A DNA stretch of 64,000 nt from Fen-1273 sp963837815 (GCA_963837815.1 CAWIOS010000013.1:744001-808000); one strand, 5' to 3'. Positions 14,588 to 22,821 are shown, numbered from the stretch's first letter. Translations and numbers: made by a program. The notes: generated from the sequence alone by a model not told the origin.

Positions 14588-16907
14588 TCCCGACCATCTT
14601 GTGGGGAGGGTTCAGGAGGCGCTTCTTGATGGCCGTCGAATCCACCGCTCCCGGAGCCTGTGTGGGCGCGGGAAATCCGACCGCTCTGCCAAGGCTGTCG
14701 ACTGCGGGAACGGCTCCCGGTGGGCGAATCCCACCCGGTCTTCGGAGGCTGTCGGCCGCGGAAGCCGTTCCGGGTGTGCGAATTCCACCGGGTCTTCCGA
14801 GGCTGTCGGCTGCGGCGGGCCGGGAAGCCAGTCGGGCTTTCTTCGCCGCGAGGGAATCAGCGGCCGCAGCCAGCTTCTGCTTCTGAAACTGGGCTACTTC
14901 GGTAATCTTGGGAGACACGCTCGTTGCATACGTCGACGTCGGGTACAGGGCAATGAGCTTCTGGTAGCTGGCTATTGCGCTATCGGGATTAAGGAGCCTG
15001 TTCTCATAGACCCATCCGGCGGCGAAAAGTGCGCGCGAGGCACTCGGCGACCTCGGATACTGCTGAGCAACCTTCTTAAAGTCTTCTGCGGCGCCGGCCG
15101 AATCGCCCTTCACGAGGAGCGCCTCCGCACTGTCATAGGCTTGCTCGGCTTCATCGACAACCGGACCCTCGGGCGGAAGCCCCAGAGATGCCCGGGCCTC
15201 GGAAGCAAACGGAGACCGGGGGAATTGCCGGACGATCTCCCGGTACAGCGAGTCCACGACGGGTTTTGACGCTACCGAATCGCGCCCGGAATAGATCTGC
15301 GCGAGCGTGTAGAGCGCGCGCGGGACGAAACGTCCTGAAGGATATTCTTCCAGGACCTGCCTGTACCAGAATTCCGCGGAGTCCGGGAGCCCGATCGTGG
15401 CAAAAAACAGACCCGCAAGCTCGTTCTCGGCATTCTCCCGTCTTGCGTTCACCGTGTCGATCGAAATGACGGGCGGAACCGTCGGCGAGCGGAGTGGAAC
15501 TGCGGCGTGGACTGTATCAGACCTCCGCGCGATGGCCGAGCCGGGCGACATGTCCGCCGTCCGGGCGGGCCCGGAGGTGCGCGCGGTATCAACAGTCCGT
15601 GCAAGACCCGCCGAGCGCACCGAGTCGGTTGCTCTCAGAGTTCCCGGTGTGCCGGCCATATCCGGGGATCGGGAGTTCTCCGCCCGTGAGCTGTCCCGGG
15701 GCGCCCTGAGAACCTCAAGGAGTGTGTCGTCCTTCAGTATTTCCTTGTAAAACTGGAAATACCTCGTAAGGTAGTCGGACCGGCGGACGCACAGCTTCGT
15801 AACGTCGGCCATCGGGTATTCGTTTTTCCCTTTCGAATACGCCACGAGGGCAGAATCATAGAGGAACAGCGTATGTTCATACAGATCCCCGAGGGCGAAA
15901 TACGATCTGGCGGAAATGTCACTGCGGGGGTATGCCGTGTCCACGAGCGTATAGTGATTTACCGCGATCGGAAGGTTCCCTTCATCGCGATAGGTGTTCG
16001 CGATCTCCAGCTCGATCTCACCGAAGAATTCCTTGTTCTTGGCATCCGAACGCAGGAGCCTGAGCCCCGCAAGGGCTTCGTCGTACCGCCCCTGCTTCTC
16101 CACCATCCTGAGAGCCCCGATACCCCCCCTGTACTCGCCCTGATAATTGTTGCTCGCCTTCTGCGCCCTCCTGTACGCGTCCTCCGCTTCACGGTACATC
16201 TCCATCTTCCTGTACATTTCGGCCGACATCAATCCCGCGGACGATCGCTGCTCCGGCGTGGATCCGGACTGCGCCGCCTGGTCGAAATACTGCCGTGCGG
16301 TTCCGTAATCCCTGTCCTCCTGCGCCATCTGTCCGAGAACAAGAGATGACCGGGCGATCATGCCGTCGTTCCCGCTTTTCTTCGCCATGTCTTCGACCAT
16401 CTTCGCGGTCGTCCGGGCGTCGTCCCGGGCGTTCATCCTGTACTGTGCATAGGAAAGCAGGAGGCGGGCCTCCACGGCACAGGAGCCGTCCGGATAACCG
16501 GCGATGATCTCGTTGAATTTCCGCTCCGCCTGGAGGTTGTCGTCCTCGTAGTAATATGCCTTTCCGATCATCAGGAGGGCATCGTCGACGAGCTTTGATT
16601 CGGCGTGGTACTGGAGCAGTTTCGAGCATTTCACGATCACCGCATCAAGCTTGTTTCTGGTCCCCGACTGGATGGCGAACGTTGTGAGCCAGGTCCGTCC
16701 CCCAGGTCGGCTGTCCAGCTGGGCCATCACTTCGTCTTCCGCCTGGCCGAAGAGGATCTGGGCGTTATAGTAGGTATTGAAATATGCCGAGACGAAATTG
16801 GTGACAACGCAGGAGGAGATTACGCATGCTGTGAGAGGGATCAAAAAGCAGAGGACGACGGCGCGGATGCTCGGTACATCGATAGACTTCGCGGAACGTA
16901 TTGCCAA
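14580..16907 (-). CDS. TPR-repeat outer-membrane lipoprotein (SprE/PorW-like, tentative)
   Basis: About 775 residues from TTG 16907. This start is preferred because a near-consensus promoter (16938-16966) lies just upstream, GGAG stands seven bases before the TTG, and the signal then begins at once. The upstream ATG 17033 would lie before the promoter. The lipoprotein signal ends in PLTAC (or ISSC). The following AYFNTYYNAQILFGQAEDEV motif and the many TPR units (DDALLMIGKAYYYEDDNLQA, ARQYFDQAAQSGSTPEQRSS, EAEDAYRRAQKASNNYQGEY, ASRALFAAGWVYENRLLNPD) recall SprE/PorW proteins of type IX secretion and gliding, but that link is inference. A low-complexity Arg/Thr/Ser/Ala linker sits mid-protein and Pro/Gly repeats lie near the C-terminus. 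Confidence 0.75.
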   Translation of the reverse strand: MAIRSAKSIDVPSIRAVVLCFLIPLTACVISSCVVTNFVSAYFNTYYNAQILFGQAEDEVMAQLDSRPGGRTWLTTFAIQSGTRNKLDAVIVKCSKLLQYHAESKLVDDALLMIGKAYYYEDDNLQAERKFNEIIAGYPDGSCAVEARLLLSYAQYRMNARDDARTTAKMVEDMAKKSGNDGMIARSSLVLGQMAQEDRDYGTARQYFDQAAQSGSTPEQRSSAGLMSAEMYRKMEMYREAEDAYRRAQKASNNYQGEYRGGIGALRMVEKQGRYDEALAGLRLLRSDAKNKEFFGEIELEIANTYRDEGNLPIAVNHYTLVDTAYPRSDISARSYFALGDLYEHTLFLYDSALVAYSKGKNEYPMADVTKLCVRRSDYLTRYFQFYKEILKDDTLLEVLRAPRDSSRAENSRSPDMAGTPGTLRATDSVRSAGLARTVDTARTSGPARTADMSPGSAIARRSDTVHAAVPLRSPTVPPVISIDTVNARRENAENELAGLFFATIGLPDSAEFWYRQVLEEYPSGRFVPRALYTLAQIYSGRDSVASKPVVDSLYREIVRQFPRSPFASEARASLGLPPEGPVVDEAEQAYDSAEALLVKGDSAGAAEDFKKVAQQYPRSPSASRALFAAGWVYENRLLNPDSAIASYQKLIALYPTSTYATSVSPKITEVAQFQKQKLAAAADSLAAKKARLASRPAAADSLGRPGGIRTPGTASAADSLRRPGGIRPPGAVPAVDSLGRAVGFPAPTQAPGAVDSTAIKKRLLNPPHKMVGNE
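14680..14835 (-). repeat. Degenerate coding repeats in TPR lipoprotein C-terminus
   Basis: Three diverged copies of a unit of about 50 bases encode ADSLGRPGGIRTPG, ADSLRRPGGIRPPG and VDSLGRAVGFPAP. The DNA copies share GAATCC/GAATTC-type blocks and look like a past tandem expansion in a linker. Confidence 0.6.
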
Positions 16908-16937
16908 GGCAGGGCTCCAATTACGCACTTCCGTAGT

Positions 16938-16966
16938 AACATACCCATTCTGCCGTGGAATGTCAA
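16938..16966 (-). promoter_or_regulatory. Sigma70-type promoter of TPR-pyrK-pyrD-folC
   Basis: TTGACA (16966-16961), 17 bp, TATGTT (16943-16938). Predicted start is near 16931, leaving a leader of about 24 bases before TTG 16907. Confidence 0.75.
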
Positions 16967-17051
16967 CTCCGCGGTTAAACCGCCGGGAGTCTGCGTGGGT
17001 CCAATTATGCAAAGAGGGCTCGTCAACATTCATAACGGGAAAGGTACACCG

Positions 17052-17546
17052 ATGCGGACTTCAGCAGCGCTTCTTTGTGCACTGATCATCGCCGGGGGGT
17101 CGATTGCGATGTCGCAGCCCGATCCCGCCGCCCACCGTGCTCCGCCTCCCCAGCGGGGACGAAGGGAATTTATGGATAAGCTGGGGTTGACCGACAAGCA
17201 GAAAGCCGACATGGCGGCTCTCCGCACCGAAATGGAAAAGTCGATGGTCGGGATACAGTCCAAAATCAAGCTGGCGCGCATCGACCTGAAGGCACTTGCC
17301 GCGGCGGAATCTCCCGACAAGGCGTCGATTGAAGGGAAGCTGAAGGAGATCAACGATCTCCAGTACCAGGAGAAGAAAGAGACCGTCGATCACCTGTTTG
17401 GGGTCTACGCGCTCCTCACTCCGGATCAGAGGAAGACATTCAGGAACCAGATGATGGCAAGGCTCTCAGGCGGTGGGATGGGGCGGATGGGCAGGCGATG
17501 GCAGGGTTTCCACAGGGACACGTCTGAACATCACGCTCCGAACTGA
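17052..17546 (+). CDS. Spy/CpxP-like periplasmic protein
   Basis: About 164 residues from ATG 17052, which follows GGGAAAGG. A signal peptide (MRTSAALLCALIIAGGSIAM) is followed by a helical body (FMDKLGLTDKQKADMAALRT, EMEKSMVGIQSKIKLARIDL) and an LTPDQRKTF motif, the LTxxQ signature of Spy/CpxP and heavy-metal-resistance periplasmic proteins. The tail is Gly/Met/Arg/His-rich. Relatives act as periplasmic chaperones or metal-stress adaptors. It is divergent from the TPR gene and closed by a strong terminator. Confidence 0.8.
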   Translation: MRTSAALLCALIIAGGSIAMSQPDPAAHRAPPPQRGRREFMDKLGLTDKQKADMAALRTEMEKSMVGIQSKIKLARIDLKALAAAESPDKASIEGKLKEINDLQYQEKKETVDHLFGVYALLTPDQRKTFRNQMMARLSGGGMGRMGRRWQGFHRDTSEHHAPN

Positions 17547-17559
17547 GAACGCACGAAGA

Positions 17560-17590
17560 GGGGCAGGGAGGATGCTCCCTGTCCCTTTTT
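17560..17590 (+). terminator. Rho-independent terminator after Spy-like gene
   Basis: An 11-bp stem (17560-17570 with 17575-17585, one G-U pair), loop GATG, then five T (17586-17590). Confidence 0.9.
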
Positions 17591-17601
17591 GATGCAGCCG
17601 G

Positions 17602-18315
17602 TTATGCCGGGTTTGTCGGCCTGAGGTCGATCTCACTGAACATGCTTCTCCCCGGCGCTGTCACGGCGAAAATCACTACGGATGCGACGTCCTCGGGCTG
17701 TGTAATCTGGGCTCCCTTTTTCCCCGTGGATGAGAAGTCCGTATCCACGGACCCCGGGCAGATCGTCACAACCCGGATGTTGTGCTCACGAACCTCCAGC
17801 ATGAGCGATCCCGCAAACCCACGAAGGGCCCATTTCGTCGCACCGTATCCCGCCCCCCCTTTAAATGTATTCTTCCCCGCGAGCGATGCTATGTTGACGA
17901 TTGCTCCGCTACGCGCCCGTATCATCGACGGGAGGACGCTCCGCGTCGCCAGGAACACCCCCCGCATGTTGACATTCCACATCGCATCGAAATCGGACAC
18001 CGCCATGGCGACCACCGGCTTGAACACACCGATACCGGCGTTGTTCACAAGTATGTCCACGGCCCCGCTGATTTTGAGCGCCCCGGCCACGAGCTGTTCC
18101 ACCTGGCGCTCGTCGGTGATGTCCGTGCAGACCGGCGTCGACATTCCTCCCGACGAGCGGATCTCGCCCGCAAGGCTCTCGATTTCAGACTGCGTCCTGG
18201 AGGCCAGGACGACGTGCGCGCCTTCCGCGACAAGAGCCCGTGCGATCGACTTGCCTATCCCTCTGCCGGCGCCGGTCACAATCGCAACCTTCCCGGTAAG
18301 CCTCGCCTCCGCCAT
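17602..18315 (-). CDS. Short-chain dehydrogenase/reductase; candidate sepiapterin reductase
   Basis: A 237-residue classical SDR: VTGAGRGIGKSIA (NAD(P) loop, about 14-26), SRTQSEI (basic residue after strand 2, suggesting NADPH), LVNNAGIGVF, IVNIASLAG (catalytic Ser) and YGATKWAL (Tyr-x-x-x-Lys). It ends SEIDLRPTNPA. Any of many SDR roles (for example FabG-like) is possible from sequence alone. Its place 15 bp after GTP cyclohydrolase I, itself after 6-pyruvoyltetrahydropterin synthase, suggests the last step of tetrahydrobiopterin synthesis. Confidence 0.88.
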   Translation of the reverse strand: MAEARLTGKVAIVTGAGRGIGKSIARALVAEGAHVVLASRTQSEIESLAGEIRSSGGMSTPVCTDITDERQVEQLVAGALKISGAVDILVNNAGIGVFKPVVAMAVSDFDAMWNVNMRGVFLATRSVLPSMIRARSGAIVNIASLAGKNTFKGGAGYGATKWALRGFAGSLMLEVREHNIRVVTICPGSVDTDFSSTGKKGAQITQPEDVASVVIFAVTAPGRSMFSEIDLRPTNPA

Positions 18316-18330
18316 CGGGAAACGTCCTTC

Positions 18331-18918
18331 TTAGAGTTTTGAAAGTTCGCTGCCGATCAGGTTAAGGAACTCCGATCGGGTCTTGACGTCGTCCCTGAAC
18401 GTGCCGAGCATGGCGCTCGTCGTTGCGACGGAATTCTGTTTTTCCACCCCCCGCATCATCATGCACATGTGCCGTGCCTCCATCACGACGCCGACCCCTT
18501 CCGGGTTGAGTGCGTCGAAGAGCGTCTGCGCGATCTGCTGCGTCAGGCGCTCCTGCACCTGCAGGCGGCGGCTGAACACCTCGACGATCCGCGGTATCTT
18601 GCTCAGGCCGACGATCCTCCCCTTCGGGATATAGGCCACGTGTGCCCGCCCGAAGAACGGGAGTATGTGGTGTTCGCACATGCTGAAGAAGTCGATCTCC
18701 TTGACGATGACCATCTCACTGTATGTCTCGCTGAATATCGCGCCGTTCAGGACCTTTTCCACGTCCTGGCGGTATCCATCCGTGAGGAACTCCAGGGCCT
18801 TCGCCACGCGGTGGGGAGTCTGGAGGAGACCCTCCCGGTTCGGGTCTTCGCCGAGTTCGGAAAGCATCTTCGACACAAGGCCTTCCAGTGCACCGCGCTT
18901 CAGAAGAACCTTTTCCAT
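18331..18918 (-). CDS. folE: GTP cyclohydrolase I
   Basis: About 195 residues from ATG 18918 (MEKVLLKRGALEGLVSKML). The upstream in-frame extension lies within the PTPS gene. It converts GTP to 7,8-dihydroneopterin triphosphate. Zinc ligands are present: Cys81 and His84 in FFSMCEHHILPFFG, and Cys152 in EARHMCMMMRG. Substrate-site motifs include TPHRVAKALEFLT, GLSKIPRIVEVFSRRLQVQE and LNPEGVGVV. It begins a few bases after the PTPS stop and is followed at once by the SDR gene. It could serve folate, queuosine or biopterin synthesis; the context favours biopterin. Confidence 0.95.
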   Translation of the reverse strand: MEKVLLKRGALEGLVSKMLSELGEDPNREGLLQTPHRVAKALEFLTDGYRQDVEKVLNGAIFSETYSEMVIVKEIDFFSMCEHHILPFFGRAHVAYIPKGRIVGLSKIPRIVEVFSRRLQVQERLTQQIAQTLFDALNPEGVGVVMEARHMCMMMRGVEKQNSVATTSAMLGTFRDDVKTRSEFLNLIGSELSKL

Positions 18919-18922
18919 GGCC

Positions 18923-19330
18923 TCATGCCCCCCGGTATTCAACGATGTTGTTTTCCGATTCATAGAGCTTGATCGAATGGAGCTTCCCCTCGGTGATCTT
19001 CGGTGAGAGGATATTCCAGAATGCAATCGCGATGTTTTCCGCCGTGGGGATCGTTCCCTTCATGAAGTCGACGTCGAGGTTGAAGTGCTTGTGGTCAACC
19101 CTCTCGATCAGCTCCTTTTCGATGATGTCGGCAAGGACCTTCAGATCGATCACCATCCCGCTGTCCGCGGGCGGATTTCCCGCCACGGTCACCTCAACGG
19201 TGTAGTTGTGCCCGTGGCCGTTCGGATTGTTGCACTTTCCGAAGACCAGGTTGTTCTTTTCATCGGACCAGGAAGGATTGTACAGCCGGTGCGCGGCGCA
19301 GAAATACCCCTTGCGGGTTACATAGACCAT
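18923..19330 (-). CDS. 6-pyruvoyl-tetrahydropterin synthase (PTPS/QueD family)
   Basis: A 135-residue protein. Zinc ligands His14, His39 and His41 and catalytic Cys33 are seen in CAAHRL and FGKCNNPNGHGHNY; Asp79-His80 complete the triad. The segment between the first His and the Cys carries the insertion seen in animal-type PTPS (WSDEKNNLVFGKCNNPNGHG), and the end reads LYESENNIVEYRG, again close to that type rather than to short QueD. It should convert dihydroneopterin triphosphate to 6-pyruvoyltetrahydropterin. It precedes folE and an SDR gene. QueD activity remains possible, but no other queuosine gene is present. Confidence 0.9.
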   Translation of the reverse strand: MVYVTRKGYFCAAHRLYNPSWSDEKNNLVFGKCNNPNGHGHNYTVEVTVAGNPPADSGMVIDLKVLADIIEKELIERVDHKHFNLDVDFMKGTIPTAENIAIAFWNILSPKITEGKLHSIKLYESENNIVEYRGA

Positions 19331-19355
19331 TGTTTCCCTTTCAGTCAGACCACCG

Positions 19356-19817
19356 TCAACCCAGCAGGCCGACGAGCTCCTCCACGTGACCGCCGACCTT
19401 CACCTTCGGGAAGATATGCCTGATGATCCCCCGCCCGTCGATGACGAATGTCGTCCGCTCGATCCCCATGAATTTCCTCCCGTACAGGCTCTTCTCTTTC
19501 CAGACACCGTATTTCTTCACGAGGTCCCTCTTCTCGTCGCTGGCGAGGGAAAACGGGAGATCAAATTTGTCCGCAAACTTCTTGTGCGATGCAACGCTGT
19601 CGGCGCTCACCCCCACAACCACTCCCCCCTTTTTCTCGATCACCTTGATGTTATCCCTGAAATCGCAGGCCTCTTTCGTACATCCCGACGTATTGTCTTT
19701 CGGGTAGAAATAGAGGATGACGGTCTTCCCTTTCAGGAGCTTCAGCGAAACGGCCCCGCCGTTGCCGTCCGGGAGGGAGAAATCTGGGGCTTTCGAGCCC
19801 ACGGAAAGTTTGGGCAT
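19356..19817 (-). CDS. bcp: Peroxiredoxin, Bcp/PrxQ type
   Basis: A 153-residue thiol peroxidase that reduces H2O2 and organic peroxides. ILYFYPKDNTSGCTKEACDF holds the peroxidatic Cys46 and the resolving Cys51 five residues later, the PrxQ signature; EKRDLVKKYGVW, RTTFVIDGRGIIRHIF and the C-terminal helix follow. It lies 24 bp after another peroxiredoxin gene and 25 bp before PTPS, so oxidant defence and pterin synthesis appear co-transcribed. Confidence 0.93.
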   Translation of the reverse strand: MPKLSVGSKAPDFSLPDGNGGAVSLKLLKGKTVILYFYPKDNTSGCTKEACDFRDNIKVIEKKGGVVVGVSADSVASHKKFADKFDLPFSLASDEKRDLVKKYGVWKEKSLYGRKFMGIERTTFVIDGRGIIRHIFPKVKVGGHVEELVGLLG

Positions 19818-19841
19818 GATAATTCCGGTGTTCAGGGAACG

Positions 19842-20312
19842 TCAGTGCGAAGAGAGCGCTTTTTCGATTTCGCCGTACGGGGGTTCCACGCCGGGATTGT
19901 CCGTAATCCAGGCATATTGCACGATCCCGCCCTTGTCGAGTACGAATACCGCCCTCTTGGACGCGGAGTAGGATTTCAACCCGGCAAACTCCGCGTAGAG
20001 GCCCCCGTAGCTCTTGCTCACTTCCTGGGTGAAGTCGCTCAGGAGGGGAAACGTGATCTTGTTCTGCTCGGCAAACGCCTTGTTTGCAAACGGGGAGTCG
20101 ACGCTGATCCCCACGACATGGGCATTCAGCGATCCGAGCGAAGCAAGAGAATCACGGAACGTGCACATTTCCTTCGTGCAGACGCCCGTGAATGCACCGG
20201 GGTAAAACGCCAGGACGGTTTGTCGTCCCAGAAATTCGCTCAGCGTCCGGGGTTTCTTCTCCGTGTCGTAGAGGGTGAATGCCGGCGCCCTGTCTCCCTT
20301 TTTCAATGCCAT
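19842..20312 (-). CDS. Peroxiredoxin (AhpC/TSA, AhpE/BCP-like)
   Basis: A 156-residue protein. TVLAFYPGAFTGVCTKEMCT has the peroxidatic Cys45, with a second Cys at 50 in the same spacing as PrxQ. The P-G-A-F-T segment and GISVDSPFANKAFAEQNKI resemble AhpE/Prx5-like proteins, and AVFVLDKGGIVQYAWI is the usual late strand. SD AGGAGG-type sequence stands just before the ATG. The adjacent Bcp suggests a two-enzyme peroxide defence. It is 145 bp downstream of the UXS gene; no promoter is obvious. Confidence 0.88.
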   Translation of the reverse strand: MALKKGDRAPAFTLYDTEKKPRTLSEFLGRQTVLAFYPGAFTGVCTKEMCTFRDSLASLGSLNAHVVGISVDSPFANKAFAEQNKITFPLLSDFTQEVSKSYGGLYAEFAGLKSYSASKRAVFVLDKGGIVQYAWITDNPGVEPPYGEIEKALSSH

Positions 20313-20457
20313 AGCCTCCTCCTGTTCTTGTCATCAGGTATGTGACGGGCATGACGGTTTACCCTCCGCAGGCCCTTGTGTTCGCTCATCAATGAACAAG
20401 CACCGGACGGCAGAGGTTCCGTTGAAACGAGCTGGCGCGGCGGAGCGGGCCGCTGCG

Positions 20458-21408
20458 TTACCTTATCTGGTTTCTGAAGTACTCGATCGTTCTTCGCAGG
20501 CCTTCTTTCCTGTCAACCTTCGCCTCCCAGTGCAATACCGTGCGGGCGCGCGTCGTGTCGGGTCGCCGGACTTTCGGATCATCTTCGGGGAGCGGCCGAT
20601 GGACGATTCTGCTCTTGCTCCCGGTGAGGGCAATGATCTCCTTTGCAAGCTCGAGCATCGTGATCTCGTCTTCATTCCCGATATTGACGGGGTCGGGCTC
20701 GTCCGAGAGGAGAAGACGGTGGATCCCTTCGATCAGGTCATCGACGTAGCAGACGCTGCGGGTCTGCCCCCCTTCGCCGAACACAGTGACGTCTTCACCC
20801 CGGAGGGCCTGTGCGAGAAACGCCGGGATAGCCCTGCCGTCGTGAAGCCGCATGCGGGGGCCGTAAGTGTTGAATATCCGGACGATCCGCGTCTCGGTCC
20901 CGTGATACCGCCTGTAGGCCATCGTCATCGCCTCGGCAAACCGCTTCGCCTCGTCGTACACCCCGCGGAGCCCCACCGGGTTTACGTTTCCCCAGTACGT
21001 CTCCGGCTGAGGGTGCACTAGAGGATCGCCGTAGACTTCGGACGTCGACGCCAGCAGGAACCGGGCACCTTTGGCCTTGGCGAGCCCCAGCGCCTTGTGC
21101 GTACCGAGCGAGCCGACCTTGAGCGTCTGGATCGGCAGTTTCAGATAGTCAATCGGGCTCGCCGGCGAAGCGAAGTGCAGTATATAATCGACAGGCCCGT
21201 CGACATACATGAACTCGGTGACATCGTGCTTGATGAATCTGAATTTCTCGTTACCGAACAGGTGTGCAATGTTCTTGAGTTCGCCGGTCACCAGGTTATC
21301 GATTGCGGTAACCCTGTGCCCCTCTTTGAGGAATCTGTCGCAGAGATGGGAACCGAGGAACCCCGCACCTCCCGTTACCACGGCGTGCTTTTCCGTCATG
21401 ACGGTCAT
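20458..21408 (-). CDS. UDP-glucuronate decarboxylase (UDP-xylose synthase)
   Basis: A 316-residue extended SDR. GGAGFLGSHLCDRFLKEGH is the NAD loop (about 13-31). HDVTEFMYVDGPVDYILHFA, SPASPIDYLKLPIQTLKVGS and LLASTSEVYGDPLVHPQPET are hallmarks of UXS, with Tyr151-x-x-x-Lys155 and YGPRMRLHDGRAIPAFL. It decarboxylates UDP-glucuronate to UDP-xylose. The UDP-glucose dehydrogenase that makes its substrate is encoded 27 bp upstream, so the pair feeds xylose into the nearby glycan cluster. Confidence 0.92.
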   Translation of the reverse strand: MTVMTEKHAVVTGGAGFLGSHLCDRFLKEGHRVTAIDNLVTGELKNIAHLFGNEKFRFIKHDVTEFMYVDGPVDYILHFASPASPIDYLKLPIQTLKVGSLGTHKALGLAKAKGARFLLASTSEVYGDPLVHPQPETYWGNVNPVGLRGVYDEAKRFAEAMTMAYRRYHGTETRIVRIFNTYGPRMRLHDGRAIPAFLAQALRGEDVTVFGEGGQTRSVCYVDDLIEGIHRLLLSDEPDPVNIGNEDEITMLELAKEIIALTGSKSRIVHRPLPEDDPKVRRPDTTRARTVLHWEAKVDRKEGLRRTIEYFRNQIR

Positions 21409-21435
21409 AGAAGTTCCCGAGATAGATACGTGAAT

Positions 21436-22749
21436 TTACTTGGTGACGCCACCCCGCCCGATTCCGTAATATACGAAACCCCTTTCGACCATGATGCGGG
21501 GATCATAAATATTCCGCCCGTCGAATATCACGGGCTGTTTCATCAAGGACTTCATCCTTTCAAAATCCGGCCGCCGGAAATCGTTCCATTCCGTGGCAAT
21601 AATGAGAGCGTCGGCTCCCTTGAGGCATTCGTAGTTGTTGTCAAAGTACTTCACGGTGTGCCCGATCTTTCTCTTCATCTCCTCCATGGCCTCGGGGTCG
21701 TGCGCACGGACCGTGGCTCCTCCCTTGAGGAGGGCGGTGATGATCGAGAGCGAAGGCGCGTCACGCACATCGTCGGTATTCGGCTTGAACGACAACCCCC
21801 AGAGCGCCACGGTCAATCCCTTGATCTTGCCCTTGAAGTGGTTCTTGATCTTCTCGGGGATGACAAGCTTCTGCCGCTTGTTCGCGGATTCCACCGACTG
21901 GAGGATCTGCAGCTCGTGGCCGTACGAATTGGATGTGTTCAGCAGGGCGGCCACGTCCTTGGGGAAGCAGGAGCCTCCGTACCCGATGCCGGCAAAGAGG
22001 AACTGCGTCCCGATTCTCGCATCGGTTCCCATCCCCTTACGGACCAGGTCCACATCGGCACCGACCTTCTCGCACAGGTTCGCTATCTCGTTCATGAACG
22101 TGACTTTTGTCGCAAGGAACGAATTCGCGGCGTACTTCGTAAGCTCGGAACTCCTCTCGTCCATGACAATAAGCGGATTTCCCGTCCGGATAAAGGGGGA
22201 ATACAGCTCTTCCATCATCGCCAGTGCCCGCGTGCTTCGCGTCCCGACCACGATCCTGTCGGGCTTCATGAAGTCATTGACCGCCGCCCCTTCTTTGAGA
22301 AATTCCGGGTTGGAGACGACGTCGAAATCAAACGCCGTTTCTTTCGCGATGATATCCCGGACCCTGTCGGCAGTTCCCACGGGGACGGTGCTCTTGTTGA
22401 CGATCACCTTGTAGCCGTTCATATATTTGCCGATCAGCTTCGCCACGGCGAGAACGTGCTGGAGATCCGCCGACCCATCCTCGGATTGCGGCGTGGGGAG
22501 CGCCATGAATATGATGTCCGTCCCGCGGACTGCTTTTTCAAGGTTCTCGGTAAAAACAATTCTGCCGTCCGAGAGGTTCTTTGTAAGAAGGTCGGAGAGC
22601 CCCGGCTCGAATATCGGGCTCTCCCCTTTCTTGAGAAGGCGGAGCTTCCGTTCATCGTTGTCGACACAGATCACGTCGTTGCCGCTCTCGGCAAAACACG
22701 TTCCAACCACGAGTCCCACGTAGCCGCTGCCAATGACACTCAGTTTCAA
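21436..22749 (-). CDS. ugd: UDP-glucose 6-dehydrogenase
   Basis: A 437-residue enzyme oxidising UDP-glucose twice to UDP-glucuronate with NAD. It has an N-terminal Rossmann domain (SVIGSGYVGLVVGTCFAESG), NKSTVPVGTADRV, SNPEFLKEGAAVNDFMKPDR, the catalytic Cys261 in GIGYGGSCFPKDV and the C-terminal UDP domain (LWGLSFKPNTDDVRDAPSL). The start is TTG 22749, supported by GAGAGGG six bases upstream. It leads the ugd-UXS pair and has a probable -10 box (TATATT, 22797-22792). Confidence 0.96.
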   Translation of the reverse strand: MKLSVIGSGYVGLVVGTCFAESGNDVICVDNDERKLRLLKKGESPIFEPGLSDLLTKNLSDGRIVFTENLEKAVRGTDIIFMALPTPQSEDGSADLQHVLAVAKLIGKYMNGYKVIVNKSTVPVGTADRVRDIIAKETAFDFDVVSNPEFLKEGAAVNDFMKPDRIVVGTRSTRALAMMEELYSPFIRTGNPLIVMDERSSELTKYAANSFLATKVTFMNEIANLCEKVGADVDLVRKGMGTDARIGTQFLFAGIGYGGSCFPKDVAALLNTSNSYGHELQILQSVESANKRQKLVIPEKIKNHFKGKIKGLTVALWGLSFKPNTDDVRDAPSLSIITALLKGGATVRAHDPEAMEEMKRKIGHTVKYFDNNYECLKGADALIIATEWNDFRRPDFERMKSLMKQPVIFDGRNIYDPRIMVERGFVYYGIGRGGVTK

Positions 22750-22791
22750 TGTTGGCCCTCTCTAAGTGAAATGAAATGAACAGGTAATCGG

Positions 22792-22821
22792 AATATAGCA
22801 AAAAAGGGGATTATTCAAAAA
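22792..22821 (-). promoter_or_regulatory. Probable promoter of ugd
   Basis: -10 box TATATT (22797-22792), with a weak -35 (TTTGAA or TTGAAT, 15-16 bp spacing) around 22813-22819. The -35 abuts the upstream terminator. Confidence 0.4.

Noticed and set aside
11863..15269. Two long overlapping plus-strand frames (567 and 661 codons)
   Set aside because: They mirror folC, pyrD, pyrK and the TPR gene. The translations show no domain, and the opposite strand holds complete, well-conserved enzymes.
16605..17051. N-terminal extension of the Spy-like protein
   Set aside because: Runs antisense through the TPR gene and its promoter. A signal peptide with a ribosome-binding site begins at 17052.
18923..19330. 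Assignment as queD for queuosine synthesis
   Set aside because: No queC, queE or queF nearby, and the protein has the longer insertion and tail of true PTPS; kept only as an alternative.
21097..22779. 560-codon plus-strand frame
   Set aside because: Shadow of ugd and the start of UXS; no recognisable protein.
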